A stretch of DNA of 64,000 bases. Source: an uncultured Acetatifactor sp. (GTDB lineage: Bacteria; Bacillota; Clostridia; Lachnospirales; Lachnospiraceae). The first letter of the stretch is position 1. Each line of letters starts with the position of its first letter. The stretch is taken from the NCBI GenBank assembly GCA_910584865.1, contig CAJUCE010000001.1, positions 222,188 through 286,187 of the forward strand. Reading direction: 5' to 3'. Of this stretch, positions 53,485 through 62,176 are shown piece after piece. Both the position numbers and the translations under genes were made by a program. The notes below the pieces were generated by a model. It saw nothing but the letters and a program-made list of their open reading frames with translations, had not been told where the DNA came from and did no database searches.

Positions 53485-53513
53485 ATCATAACACAGGGCG
53501 GACAGATTGTCAC
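53485..53513 (-). promoter_or_regulatory. Promoter for the leader ORF and esterase lipoprotein
   Basis: On the - strand: GTGACA (53513-53508), a 17-base spacer and TATGAT (53490-53485). The transcript would have about 80 bases before the leader ATG. In the remaining 53514-53815 I see no gene or clear site. Confidence 0.55.
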
Positions 53514-53815
53514 CGGCCATTTTTGAGTATTTACAAAGTTTCGGCAGATTTCGACAAATTTCCCGGCTATGGGAGCGGGGGAAGCAGTAACCATTGCAGG
53601 AGGCATCAGGGGAAGCGGAAGCTAATTATCCCGTCAGGCAGGCCAACTAATCCGTTTTTCTTTACAGAGCGGGGTTCTTTCCGTATACTGGATTTGTCGG
53701 GAAGAGGAATCCCCTTCTGCACTGCTTGCCGTGCTGCCCGCAGTTGACAGCGGCGAAGAACAGTCCGCGGTTCCAGGGGACAGTTCCCGGACAGACAGGA
53801 AGAAAGGAGACATCC

Positions 53816-54571
53816 ATGCTCGTAATCGGCATCTGCGACTCAGAGACGGCGGTGCGGAGCCTCTTGACAGGCTTTGCGGAGCGGTACCGTCTGGAAACCG
53901 GAACCAATGTGCAGCTTTTGTGCTACAGCAGCGGTGAAAAACTTCTGAAAAATTACATGTTGGAGCTTGACCTGATTTTTCTGGAGATACCGTTCCGGAA
54001 GATGAACGGCCTGGCGGTGGCGGAGCGGATCCGGCAGCAGGATGCGGGGGTGCGCCTTGTCTTTCTGACCACGGTGCTCACCTATGTACTGGAGGCTTAT
54101 GAGGCCGGGGTGGACAATTATCTGCTGAAGCCATTGAGCTATGCCAGGTTCTGCAGGGAGGTCAGCCTTGCCCTGGAAAAAAGGAACAGTGCCGATGCGC
54201 GCTGTTTTCTGGAGGAAAACAAGACGGGCATCTACAAAATCTACCTGCACCAGATTCTCTATATTGAGACGGACGGAAAGCATACCCTGATCCACACCCG
54301 GGAGGAGGACATCACAAGCTACCGCCAGATGAAGAATCATGAGGCGCTGTTTGCCGGGACTTCCCTGGTGCGGTGCCATGCCGCCTACCTGGTGAACCTG
54401 CGTTATTTCCGGAAACTGGAGGGGATGACGCTGACCCTGGATGACGGCACGCAGATTCCCGTGAGCCGCGCCCGGCGCAGCTTCGTCCTGGAGCAGATAA
54501 AAAGATACGGTTTTTCGTTTCTGATAAACCAAGAAAGCAAATATAACCAAAAGGAGGCAGACAAACCATGA
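53816..54571 (+). CDS. LytTR-family response regulator with Glu at the phospho-acceptor site
   Basis: 251 residues from ATG 53816 (AAAGGAG upstream). Receiver domain residues 1-120: the acidic pocket is reduced to ICDSE, the acceptor position reads LIFLEIPF so Glu57 replaces Asp, and Lys105 (LLKPL) is kept. The LytTR DNA-binding domain (about 135-240) has YIETDGKHTLIHT and LVRCHAAYLVNL. Glu can mimic a phosphorylated Asp, so this regulator may be always on. No histidine kinase lies beside it; the stop overlaps the next ABC exporter start, implying it controls that pair. Confidence 0.9.
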   Translation: MLVIGICDSETAVRSLLTGFAERYRLETGTNVQLLCYSSGEKLLKNYMLELDLIFLEIPFRKMNGLAVAERIRQQDAGVRLVFLTTVLTYVLEAYEAGVDNYLLKPLSYARFCREVSLALEKRNSADARCFLEENKTGIYKIYLHQILYIETDGKHTLIHTREEDITSYRQMKNHEALFAGTSLVRCHAAYLVNLRYFRKLEGMTLTLDDGTQIPVSRARRSFVLEQIKRYGFSFLINQESKYNQKEADKP

Positions 54572-56391
54572 AAAAGCAAAAGGAGAACCTGACCGTTCTA
54601 CTCTGGTCCGTCAGGCTGGCCTACCGCATCAGCCCGAAATTTTTCCTGTTCTGGATTTTGTTTGGGATCTCGCTGGCGCTGCTTCCCTCGGCATCCCTTG
54701 CCTGCAACCGGCGGGCGGTGGCAGTGCTGGCGGATTATCTCGCCACAGGGCAGGGCAGTTTTGGGGATGTCGTCCCTGCGCTGCTGGCGCTTGGGATCCT
54801 GCTGATTCTGACGGGGCTGTCCCGGCGGATCAACGGGGAGTTTCTCTATGCCCAGATGTATGACACCTATTATTTCGGCATGCAGGAGTATATGGCGGAC
54901 CGCATTCAGAAAACGGACATCAAGACCCTGATGGACAGGGAATTCTACGAGGATTATCGTTACTGCCTGTATCGGAGCGGCGGGCTCACCGATCTGATGA
55001 GCCATGGCTGCATTACGGTGATGAAGAGTATCACGGCACTGTCTTTGATTGGGGTTGCCTTCTCGGTTTCTGTTCCTGTGGGGCTCACCGCCGTTGTATG
55101 CTTCCTTTTGACCGTGTTTTTAAACAGCAGGCTTTCCTCACGTTTTGTGGTGGACACGCTGCGGCACAAAGCCCTGCGGGCCAGGTCCGATTATTACAGC
55201 GCGGAAGCCAGGAATCCCGGGGCCGCTAAGGAAATGCGCATTTACCATACCCAGTCCAAACTCCTTGGAAAGTGGAAGGAAGCCTACCAGGGGATTCTGC
55301 GGTTTGACATGAAATACGATACAGGGCGATGCTTTCTGTCCGTATTTGTGGCGGCATGCATTTACCTGTCCATCCTGGCCATGTCTGCCTTTGCCATTTC
55401 CCGGGTGGCGGCGGGAAAGCTGACGGCGGATGTGTTTCTCATGCTCTACCTTCTGGGAGAAAGCCTGGCCGATGTGAACAGGGCCTTTTCCACGGCTCTC
55501 TTCGAGGCTCTCCGGGGACTGGACGCGCTGAAGATGCAGCATCGTTTTCTCACTGGCGCGCCCCTGCAGGAGGACAGGCTGCTGAACCGGAAGGCTATCT
55601 CGGAAGCGATTTCCCGGCAGCGCCAATGTTCGGATGTGGTTTTTGAAGCCAGGAACCTGCATTTTTCCTATGACGGAAAGAATGAGGTTCTCCACGGACT
55701 GAATTTTCAGATCAGGAAGGGGGAGACCATCGCTTTGGTGGGCGTCAACGGAAGCGGCAAGTCCACACTGGTGAAGCTGCTCATTGACCTGTACCGTCCG
55801 GACAGGGGGGAGCTGCTTTTATATGGGAAAAAATACGGGGAGTACCCGGAGGGCAGCATCAACCAGCAGATCGGCATGTTTTTCCAGAATTTCTACCTGT
55901 ACCATCTGTCGCTGCGGGAGAATGTGGGGTTCGGCAGCCTTAAGTATCTGAAGGAGGACGGGCGGATCCGCAGGGCCATGGAAATGGGCGGGGCGCTGCC
56001 GCTTCTGGAAAAATGTCCGGAGGGCCTGGAACAGCTTCTGAAAAAGGATGTGAAGAAGACGGGGATCAACATGTCCGGAGGCGAGCAGCAGAAGATTGCC
56101 ATCTCACGTACTCATATGAGCGAGAAGGACATCCTCATCTTCGACGAACCGGCCGCCGCCCTGGACCCGATAGCGGAATTGGAGCAGTTCCGGAATATCC
56201 GGGAGAAAACCAGGGGCAGGACTTCCATCCTGATCAGCCACCGTATCGGTTTCGCACGCATGGCAGATCGGATTTTCGTACTGGACAGGGGATGTCTGGC
56301 GGAGGTGGGCTCCCATGAGGAACTGTTGGAGAGAGACGGAATTTATGCCGATTTTTTCCGTCAGCAGGCTGAATGGTATGAGGAGGGATGA
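54568..56391 (+). CDS. ABC exporter, first of a pair
   Basis: 607 residues: six-helix exporter membrane domain (1-330) fused to a nucleotide-binding domain. Walker A GVNGSGKST (Lys398), signature NMSGGEQQKIAIS and Walker B ILIFDEPAAALDP are intact, with the switch His in LISHRIGF. The start overlaps the LytTR stop (ATGA). It likely pairs with the following exporter as a heterodimer; no peptidase domain and no peptide precursor gene was found next to it, so cargo is unknown. Confidence 0.93.
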   Translation: MKKQKENLTVLLWSVRLAYRISPKFFLFWILFGISLALLPSASLACNRRAVAVLADYLATGQGSFGDVVPALLALGILLILTGLSRRINGEFLYAQMYDTYYFGMQEYMADRIQKTDIKTLMDREFYEDYRYCLYRSGGLTDLMSHGCITVMKSITALSLIGVAFSVSVPVGLTAVVCFLLTVFLNSRLSSRFVVDTLRHKALRARSDYYSAEARNPGAAKEMRIYHTQSKLLGKWKEAYQGILRFDMKYDTGRCFLSVFVAACIYLSILAMSAFAISRVAAGKLTADVFLMLYLLGESLADVNRAFSTALFEALRGLDALKMQHRFLTGAPLQEDRLLNRKAISEAISRQRQCSDVVFEARNLHFSYDGKNEVLHGLNFQIRKGETIALVGVNGSGKSTLVKLLIDLYRPDRGELLLYGKKYGEYPEGSINQQIGMFFQNFYLYHLSLRENVGFGSLKYLKEDGRIRRAMEMGGALPLLEKCPEGLEQLLKKDVKKTGINMSGGEQQKIAISRTHMSEKDILIFDEPAAALDPIAELEQFRNIREKTRGRTSILISHRIGFARMADRIFVLDRGCLAEVGSHEELLERDGIYADFFRQQAEWYEEG

Positions 56392-56394
56392 CGT

Positions 56395-58383
56395 ATGGAA
56401 AAGCGTAAGGTTCTTTTGGAGAAAGGGATGGGGTGGATTGCGGGAAAATCTCTGGGGCTTTTTATCCGGATCAAGGGCCCCCTCTCCCTGGCTGTGGGCG
56501 TCATCGGGCTTCCCATGGCGGTATTGCCGCTGCTTCTTTCAAGGCAGCTTCAGAGGCTTACGGACGGGATTTTCCTGCTGATGCCGGGCCAGGGAGGCAC
56601 GGCGGAACCGGTTGTCGGCGCGCTGCTTTTCCTGGGGGTATTGTTTCTGCTGCAGCTTCTCTGGCAGCTCCTGGACGGCTATGTCCAGACCCGGGATATG
56701 TACCGCACCCAGGAATATATCAAGGAGACAGTCCTCGGGCATGTCTGTACGGTGCATTATTCTTATCTGGAAAACAGGGATGATTTTCACAGCAAAATCG
56801 CTTTTGCGGATGCTTACGCCTGTCAGGAGGCGGCCATGGGCATACGGGGCATGTTCGCCGCTTTTTATCAGCTGGTTACTTTTGCCGTGGCGGCTTTTGC
56901 CCTCTGGGCGGTGCATCCCGCTTTTGTCCTTATCCTTGTGGCCACAGGGATTCCGGCCGCCGTTCTTTCCTTTCTGCAGGCGGACGAGACCTTCCGGCAC
57001 CGCACCAAATGGTCCGAGGAAGGGGCCATGTCCATTCACCTTTACCACCTGTGCGCATCCACGGACCACGGCATTCAGGAGGTGCGCCATTACGAGCTTT
57101 ACGATTATTTAAAGGCAAAGTGGAGGGCGGTGGCGGACAGCTATCTCCACAAGAAGAACAGGTTGGTGGCGAAGCATCTGAAGGCGAATATGACTGCGGA
57201 CTTCCTGCGCAGCGGCGTGTATATGATCCTGCTCCTGGCCACGGCCCGGATGATTTATCAAAATCCTGCACTGGGACTGGGGACTTTTACGCTGGTGTAT
57301 ACCCTTTCCGACAGGCTGCAGCGGGCCATTGGCGCTATCCTTACGGAAGTCATGCAGTTTTCCGCATGCCTTTCTTATATGAAAGAGTTTTTTTCACTGG
57401 AGGAGATGGAGAGGGATGAGGAGGACGGAAAGGGCGTGAAGGACGAAAAGGACAGCAAGGACGGAAAGGACAAGAAGGACAGAAAGAACGGAAAGGACAA
57501 GAAAGACAGAAAGGACGGGAAAGACAGAAAGGAAACAGCTTCGTCCCTGGCCCTTCAGGAGATTCAGCCGGCGAAAGGGGCATTCACAGGCGGAGACAGA
57601 CCAGAGCCGCAGATTCCGGAGAACCCTTCCGCCGGGGATATAGTCTTTGAACATGTCAGTTTCTCCTACCCGGGAACGGAGAGGAAGGTCATTTCTGATC
57701 TCTCTCTGACCATCCGCGGAGGGGAAAAAATCGCCATCGTGGGGGACAACGGATCCGGCAAATCCACCTTCATCAGCCTGCTTACAGGGATTTTTTCTCC
57801 CGACAGCGGCAGCGTGTCCATCGGCGGCCTGTCAATGGAAGAACACAAACGCGCCCTGCGGCAGCGGATTTCCGTGATTTACCAGGACTTTGCCCATTAC
57901 GAGGCCAGTATCCGGGATAATATCACTGTGTCCGATGAGGAGCGGAGGCTTTCCGATGAGGAGATTCTGGATCTGGCCCGGCGGATTCATGTGGAGGATG
58001 TGATTTTGGAGCAGCCCGAAGGGTTGGATGCCATATTGGGGCATATGAGTGAGAAAGGAAATACCCTGTCCGGGGGGCAGTGGCAGAAGATTGCCCTACT
58101 GCGGGCTGTCTACCGCAGCAGGGCGAATATCATGATCCTGGATGAGCCCACTGCCGCCCTGGACCCGATTGCAGAGGCGCAGTTGTACCGGAATTTCTCG
58201 GAGCTTACGGGACACCGTACTGCTTTGCTGATTTCCCACCGTTTAGGCATCGCCGGACTGGTGGACCGGATCCTGGTCTTTCGGGAGGGACGTATCGTGG
58301 AGGACGGCAGCCATGGGGAGCTGATGGCCAGGCGGGGGCATTATTATGCCATGTACCAGGCCCAGGCGAAGTGGTATCAGTGA
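56395..58383 (+). CDS. ABC exporter, second of a pair, with a Lys/Asp-rich linker
   Basis: 662 residues; starts three bases after the preceding stop. Membrane domain 1-335, ATPase domain from about 410 with Walker A GDNGSGKST (Lys456), signature TLSGGQWQKIALL and Walker B IMILDEPTAALDP. Between them residues 339-382 are a run of DGKDKKDRK-like repeats that is absent from ordinary exporters and from its partner. Both ATPase sites look competent. The linker DNA is a purine-rich GGAAAGGACAAGAA-type repeat likely to slip. Confidence 0.92.
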   Translation: MEKRKVLLEKGMGWIAGKSLGLFIRIKGPLSLAVGVIGLPMAVLPLLLSRQLQRLTDGIFLLMPGQGGTAEPVVGALLFLGVLFLLQLLWQLLDGYVQTRDMYRTQEYIKETVLGHVCTVHYSYLENRDDFHSKIAFADAYACQEAAMGIRGMFAAFYQLVTFAVAAFALWAVHPAFVLILVATGIPAAVLSFLQADETFRHRTKWSEEGAMSIHLYHLCASTDHGIQEVRHYELYDYLKAKWRAVADSYLHKKNRLVAKHLKANMTADFLRSGVYMILLLATARMIYQNPALGLGTFTLVYTLSDRLQRAIGAILTEVMQFSACLSYMKEFFSLEEMERDEEDGKGVKDEKDSKDGKDKKDRKNGKDKKDRKDGKDRKETASSLALQEIQPAKGAFTGGDRPEPQIPENPSAGDIVFEHVSFSYPGTERKVISDLSLTIRGGEKIAIVGDNGSGKSTFISLLTGIFSPDSGSVSIGGLSMEEHKRALRQRISVIYQDFAHYEASIRDNITVSDEERRLSDEEILDLARRIHVEDVILEQPEGLDAILGHMSEKGNTLSGGQWQKIALLRAVYRSRANIMILDEPTAALDPIAEAQLYRNFSELTGHRTALLISHRLGIAGLVDRILVFREGRIVEDGSHGELMARRGHYYAMYQAQAKWYQ

Positions 58384-58384
58384 T

Positions 58385-58630
58385 TTAATGAAACGTATCC
58401 ACACTATAATCATGATAATGGAACCCGAACCACCGTCCCGGCATGTCTCCCGGAAAGCGGGGGGCATCATAGGTGAGAAAGCGTCCGTCCTCTGTCAGCG
58501 CCTCCGGGGTATAGCGGGCAGTGTGCTCTATTAGAAGCTTCCACAGCCGCCCGAACACCTCCGCGTATTCCGGTGCGCGGGACAGGTCATGTTGTTCCCG
58601 GGGGTCCCTGTTTGAACCGATCCGGAAAAT
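58385..58630 (-). pseudogene. C-terminal remnant of a sulfatase
   Basis: On the - strand the frame from 58630 to TAA 58385 reads NRDPREQHDLSRAPEYAEVF and ends FGFHYHDYSVDTFH. 'DPREQHDLA..PEYAEV' is the usual C-terminus of choline-sulfatase-like proteins. A stop lies just upstream, and the metal- and formylglycine-bearing parts are absent. An intact sulfatase gene of opposite orientation lies 1.4 kb downstream, so this is a relic of another sulfatase. Confidence 0.75.
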
Positions 58631-58702
58631 CTACAGAACCTGTAGAAGAACTATGGGTTTCTTACGGCAGATGTTTTCGAGGCTTTCAGCTGTGAGTATA
58701 TA

Positions 58703-58731
58703 TTGACGATACCTGTGTACACAGGTATAAT
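58703..58731 (+). promoter_or_regulatory. Promoter with a perfect 16-bp palindromic operator
   Basis: TTGACG (58703-58708), 17-base spacer, TATAAT (58726-58731). The spacer holds ACCTGTGTACACAGGT (58711-58726), a perfect palindrome overlapping the first base of the -10. A dimeric repressor bound there would block polymerase. It would drive the EEP gene at 58810. Confidence 0.8.
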
Positions 58732-58809
58732 GTAGGCATGGGCGCCCTGCATCCCTTAAATAGCGGATACGAAAAGAGAAAAAACATCAGTATCGACAGG
58801 AGGCACAAC

Positions 58810-59565
58810 ATGAAATTCGTAACATTCAACATCAGGTATGACTGCGGAGCGGACGGCGAGAACAATTTCTGCTTCAGGAAGCCCTTCATCCTGCAAAAGA
58901 TCCGGGAGGAACAGCCGGATATCATCTGTTTTCAGGAAGTGCTGCCCCATGTGGCGGCCTGGCTGAAGGAAAATCTAACCGATTACTATGTGATCGGCTG
59001 CGGCCGCAGCACAAAGCTTCGGGACGAACAGTCCGCCATCGCCTACCGGAAGGAGCGCATGAACCTGATGAAGATGGATACATACTGGCTCTCGGAGACC
59101 CCCGACGTTCCGGGTTCCCGCTATCCGGGCCAGAGCGTCTGCCCCAGGATCTGCACCGAGGCGGTGTTTGAGGATCTGGAGGCAGGGAAAGTGTTCCGGG
59201 TGGCCAACGCCCATCTGGACAATGCGGGAGAACTGGCCAGGAGGAAGGGCCTGGAACAGATTCTGGAAAAGGTGAAGTCGGATACCTTCTTCGGCGGCGT
59301 GCCGGTCATCGTCACCGGGGACTTCAACATGGAGCCGGACTGGAAGGAGATGGAGGTAATGAAAAACCATCCGGATTTTACCAATATTACGGAAAATATA
59401 GGCGTTACTTATCATGGTTACTGGAAGGGGAATGACCAGACCTGTATCGATTTCATGATTGTCAGGGGAGACATCCGCTGTGAGAGCCTGACGAAGTGGA
59501 CGGATGAGGAAAACGGGCTTTACCTGTCGGACCATTATCCGGTGTGCGGGGAATTTTCCTTTTAA
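58810..59565 (+). CDS. Endonuclease/exonuclease/phosphatase (EEP) family protein
   Basis: 251 residues from ATG 58810 (CAGGAGG upstream; an in-frame ATG at 58738 falls in the promoter). EEP fold motifs: MKFVTFNIRYD (Asn), IICFQEVLP (metal Glu), VANAHLDN (His/Asp), VIVTGDFNMEPD (Asp-x-Asn) and LSDHYPVCG (terminal Asp-His). No signal peptide. Family members cleave nucleic acid, phospholipid or sugar phosphate diesters; the sulfatase neighbourhood suggests carbohydrate or lipid use, but this is not decided. Confidence 0.9.
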   Translation: MKFVTFNIRYDCGADGENNFCFRKPFILQKIREEQPDIICFQEVLPHVAAWLKENLTDYYVIGCGRSTKLRDEQSAIAYRKERMNLMKMDTYWLSETPDVPGSRYPGQSVCPRICTEAVFEDLEAGKVFRVANAHLDNAGELARRKGLEQILEKVKSDTFFGGVPVIVTGDFNMEPDWKEMEVMKNHPDFTNITENIGVTYHGYWKGNDQTCIDFMIVRGDIRCESLTKWTDEENGLYLSDHYPVCGEFSF

Positions 59566-59734
59566 AACGTGCTGTATGCAGAGTTGAAATACTCCGGGGG
59601 GAAAGCAGCTTTTACTATTAGAAGCAGAACCAGAATATTTTTTAAAGTCTTCATCTGATTTCAACTTATTAATAGGCTGAAAATTGCGAATGAAATATTT
59701 CAGTAATAACAGGAGTGGAAATAATGGATTTTGA

Positions 59735-59911
59735 AAACCTTTCATTATAGAACAATACGAAACCAGTGCGTTGGATATAGAAAGGATATTTTTTACAGGA
59801 CGATATAAACTTAGCAGGAAACATTATGCGTTATTGTCGGTGCAGTCAATTTCTATCTTATATTCATATTGGGAAGGGTTCGTACAGAGTTCTTTTAGGC
59901 TTTATTGTTAA
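59735..59911 (+). pseudogene. Fragment resembling a MAE_28990-type HEPN protein
   Basis: The frame reads EQYETSALDIERIFFTGRYK, then HYALLSVQSISILYSYWEGF and VQSSFRLYC before TAA. The 'SYWEGFV..S..LY' block is what I recall from MAE_28990/MAE_18760-like HEPN proteins found near defence genes. There is no start codon and only about 58 codons, so it is a relic. No other feature is seen in 59566-59977. Confidence 0.35.
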
Positions 59912-59977
59912 AAAGAAATAAGCTATTCAATAGGCTTAGAAAACGGGACAATCAAACAGAAAGGAGCAAATTCAAAA

Positions 59978-61453
59978 ATGAGAGTCATAATGTTTGACAT
60001 CGACACACTGCGGGCGGACCACATGGGCTGCTATGGCTACGGGCGGGATACCACCCCAGTGATGGACGGGATTGCAAAGGAGGGAGTACGGTTCGACGAC
60101 TATTACTGCCCCAACGCCCCCTGCCTGCCCTCCAGGGCATCCATGATCAGCGGGCAGTACGGGATTCACAACGGCGTGGTGGGCCACGGAGGAACCGCTG
60201 CGGACATGCGGCTCCAGGGCAGAAGCAGGAGCTTTACCGACGAAATGTCGGAGAACGGGCTGTTTATGCAGTTCCGCCGGGCGGGGATGCATACGGTATC
60301 CTTTTCCACCTTTGCAGAGCGCCACAGCGCATGGTGGTTTAACGCCGGATTCAACGAGTGCGTCAATGTGGGCAGACGGGGCGGCGAGTCGGCGGAGATG
60401 GTGACGCCCAGGGTACTGGACTGGCTGGAGCGCAACGGGAAAGGGGACAACTGGATGATGCATGTCCATTACTGGGATCCCCACACCCCCTACCGCACCC
60501 CGGCGGATTACGAGAGCCCCCTGGCAGGCACGGAAATGCCGGACGACTGGATTACGGAGGATATTTTCCGGGAGCATCTGCTGCACATAGGCCCCCACGG
60601 CGCAAACGAGATCAATATGTGGAACGATGATCACTTTCCCCAGTGGCCAAAGCATCCCGGCAGCCTGAAGACCCTGGAGGAGGCGAAGCGCTTCCTGAAT
60701 TCCTATGACGACGGGATACGTTACACAGACGACAATATCGGGCAGATTATCGGCTGGCTGAAGGAAAACGGACTGTATGACGATGACCTGGCCATCATTA
60801 TCACGGCGGACCACGGAGAAGATCTGGGAGAGTTCGGCGTGTATGCGGAGCATGGTATGGCGGATGACCCGGTGTGCAGGATTCCTCTGATTATCCGCTG
60901 GCCGGGAGTGCGCAGGGGGGCGGTGGTGAAGGGATTTCATGACAATACGGATCTGGTTCCCACCATACAGGAGCTTCTGGGTACATCCCTGGTGACCTGG
61001 GATAATTTCCGCTATGACGGAGTATCTTTTGCCAAAGCCCTGAAGGACGGCACGGACTGCTCCAAACCTTACGCGGTGCTGACCCAGTGCGCCCATGTGT
61101 GCCAGAGAAGCGTGCGGTTTGACGATTATATCTATATCCGCACCATCCATGGCGGCGGGCATATCCTGCCCAGGGAGATGCTGTTCCATGTGAAGGAAGA
61201 TCCCCATGAGCTGCACAACCTGGCCGGGGAGCGCCCGGACCTGTGCGCAAAGGGGGCGAAAATGATCCTGGACTGGACGGACAGCATGATGGAGACCTCC
61301 CGTTCCGACGCGGATCCCATGTGGACCGTGATGCGGGAAGGGGGGCCGGAGCACTGCAGGGGTGCCCTGAAAGGATACATGGAGCGGATCAAGGGAACGC
61401 CCCGGGAGTATGGAATCGAGCTGCTGCAGGAGCGGTACCGGGATTTTCTGTAG
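59978..61453 (+). CDS. Cys-type sulfatase
   Basis: 491 residues. The N-terminus MFDIDTLRADHMGCYG carries the first metal-binding residues, and NAPCLPSRASMISG the formylglycine Cys49 in CxPSR, which needs an anaerobic maturase (anSME) that is not in the window. ITADHGEDLGEF (about 268) and a C-terminal DPHELHNLAGE complete the family pattern. No signal peptide, so it is either cytoplasmic or exported by another route. AAAGGAG precedes the start. The natural substrate could be a sulfated glycan or a sulfate ester. Confidence 0.93.
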   Translation: MRVIMFDIDTLRADHMGCYGYGRDTTPVMDGIAKEGVRFDDYYCPNAPCLPSRASMISGQYGIHNGVVGHGGTAADMRLQGRSRSFTDEMSENGLFMQFRRAGMHTVSFSTFAERHSAWWFNAGFNECVNVGRRGGESAEMVTPRVLDWLERNGKGDNWMMHVHYWDPHTPYRTPADYESPLAGTEMPDDWITEDIFREHLLHIGPHGANEINMWNDDHFPQWPKHPGSLKTLEEAKRFLNSYDDGIRYTDDNIGQIIGWLKENGLYDDDLAIIITADHGEDLGEFGVYAEHGMADDPVCRIPLIIRWPGVRRGAVVKGFHDNTDLVPTIQELLGTSLVTWDNFRYDGVSFAKALKDGTDCSKPYAVLTQCAHVCQRSVRFDDYIYIRTIHGGGHILPREMLFHVKEDPHELHNLAGERPDLCAKGAKMILDWTDSMMETSRSDADPMWTVMREGGPEHCRGALKGYMERIKGTPREYGIELLQERYRDFL

Positions 61454-61464
61454 AATGGAAATGT

Positions 61465-61500
61465 AAAAAAGGGCTGCCGCGGAAATCTTCACTGCGGCAG
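61465..61500 (-). terminator. Terminator for mazEF (and opposing sulfatase)
   Basis: CTGCCGC (61474-61480) pairs with GCGGCAG (61494-61500). On the - strand it is followed by a T-run (A-run at 61465-61470 on the + strand), correct for mazEF. On the + strand no T-run follows. Confidence 0.7.
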
Positions 61501-61511
61501 TCTCATAGAAT

Positions 61512-61838
61512 TCAGAAAAAAGCCTTCACATAGGCCAATGTCTTAGCCAGTAAGTCATCGGGCAGTTTTTCCGCAAACTGAATGTTTCTGCTGAGAACAT
61601 CCAGACACTTCATATGTTCGGTGAGGATTACGCCGGTGGTTTTCGTCCGGTCATCCAGGGGAATGTGCAGTGGAAACTGATTGCATGTGTTGGTAATGGG
61701 ACATACAACGGCAAGTCTTGTCCTGGTAAAAAATTGATTATTGCTGATTATGACTCCGGGCCTCCTCCCGGCCTGTTCATGACCGGACTGAGGACTGAAA
61801 TCCAGGAATACGATATCGCCCTGTTTCGGATGATACAT
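61512..61838 (-). CDS. mazF: MazF/PemK-type mRNA interferase toxin
   Basis: 108 residues from ATG 61838, which overlaps the antitoxin stop (TAATG). Motifs: PKQGDIVFLDFSPQSGHEQ, the catalytic Arg in GRRPGVIISN, and VVCPITNT with the Thr. MazF enzymes cut single-stranded mRNA at short motifs; expected to be silenced by the upstream MazE. Confidence 0.92.
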   Translation of the reverse strand: MYHPKQGDIVFLDFSPQSGHEQAGRRPGVIISNNQFFTRTRLAVVCPITNTCNQFPLHIPLDDRTKTTGVILTEHMKCLDVLSRNIQFAEKLPDDLLAKTLAYVKAFF

Positions 61839-62083
61839 TACCACACTTCCTTTCCGGCAGGCGCACCCCAATTGAATTCTTCTGCTGCAAAGGCACCGTT
61901 ATAGTCTCTGAAGATATCATCCAGGGTAAGCTCTTTTTCCGGTTGGATTTTCTTGATTAAAATATTGTCATCAATCCGGTTCAACTCTACCACATCATTT
62001 TCTTTCATCCCCAGTGCTTCCAGAAAAGCCTTTGGTATCCTGATCCCTTGTGAATTCCCCCATTTTTGAATGGTTGCCTGCAT
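61838..62083 (-). CDS. mazE: MazE-like antitoxin (AbrB/SpoVT fold)
   Basis: 81 residues. N-terminal swapped-hairpin DNA-binding domain (IQKWGNSQGIRIPKAFLEAL, then ENDVVELNRID) and a flexible acidic C-terminus (LTLDDIFRDYNGAFAAEEF) that would bind the toxin. GGGAG precedes the start. It is transcribed first and overlaps mazF by one base. Expected to repress its own promoter, where two identical palindromes are visible. Confidence 0.92.
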   Translation of the reverse strand: MQATIQKWGNSQGIRIPKAFLEALGMKENDVVELNRIDDNILIKKIQPEKELTLDDIFRDYNGAFAAEEFNWGAPAGKEVW

Positions 62084-62106
62084 AGAATCATCTCCCTTTT
62101 CTTTAC

Positions 62107-62135
62107 AGTATATACTATAGTATATACTATGTCAA
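62107..62135 (-). promoter_or_regulatory. mazEF promoter with two palindromic operators
   Basis: On the - strand: TTGACA (62135-62130), a 17-base spacer and TATACT (62112-62107), both near-perfect. Two copies of the palindrome AGTATATACT (62107-62116 and 62119-62128) are separated by AT and cover the -10 and most of the spacer. Confidence 0.88.
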
Positions 62136-62176
62136 CGAATTTATGCAAAACAACTTTTTATGGTTTTTATATCATT

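Noticed and set aside
59972..61492. 506-codon open frame on the - strand across the sulfatase
   Set aside because: Shadow of a well-supported sulfatase gene.
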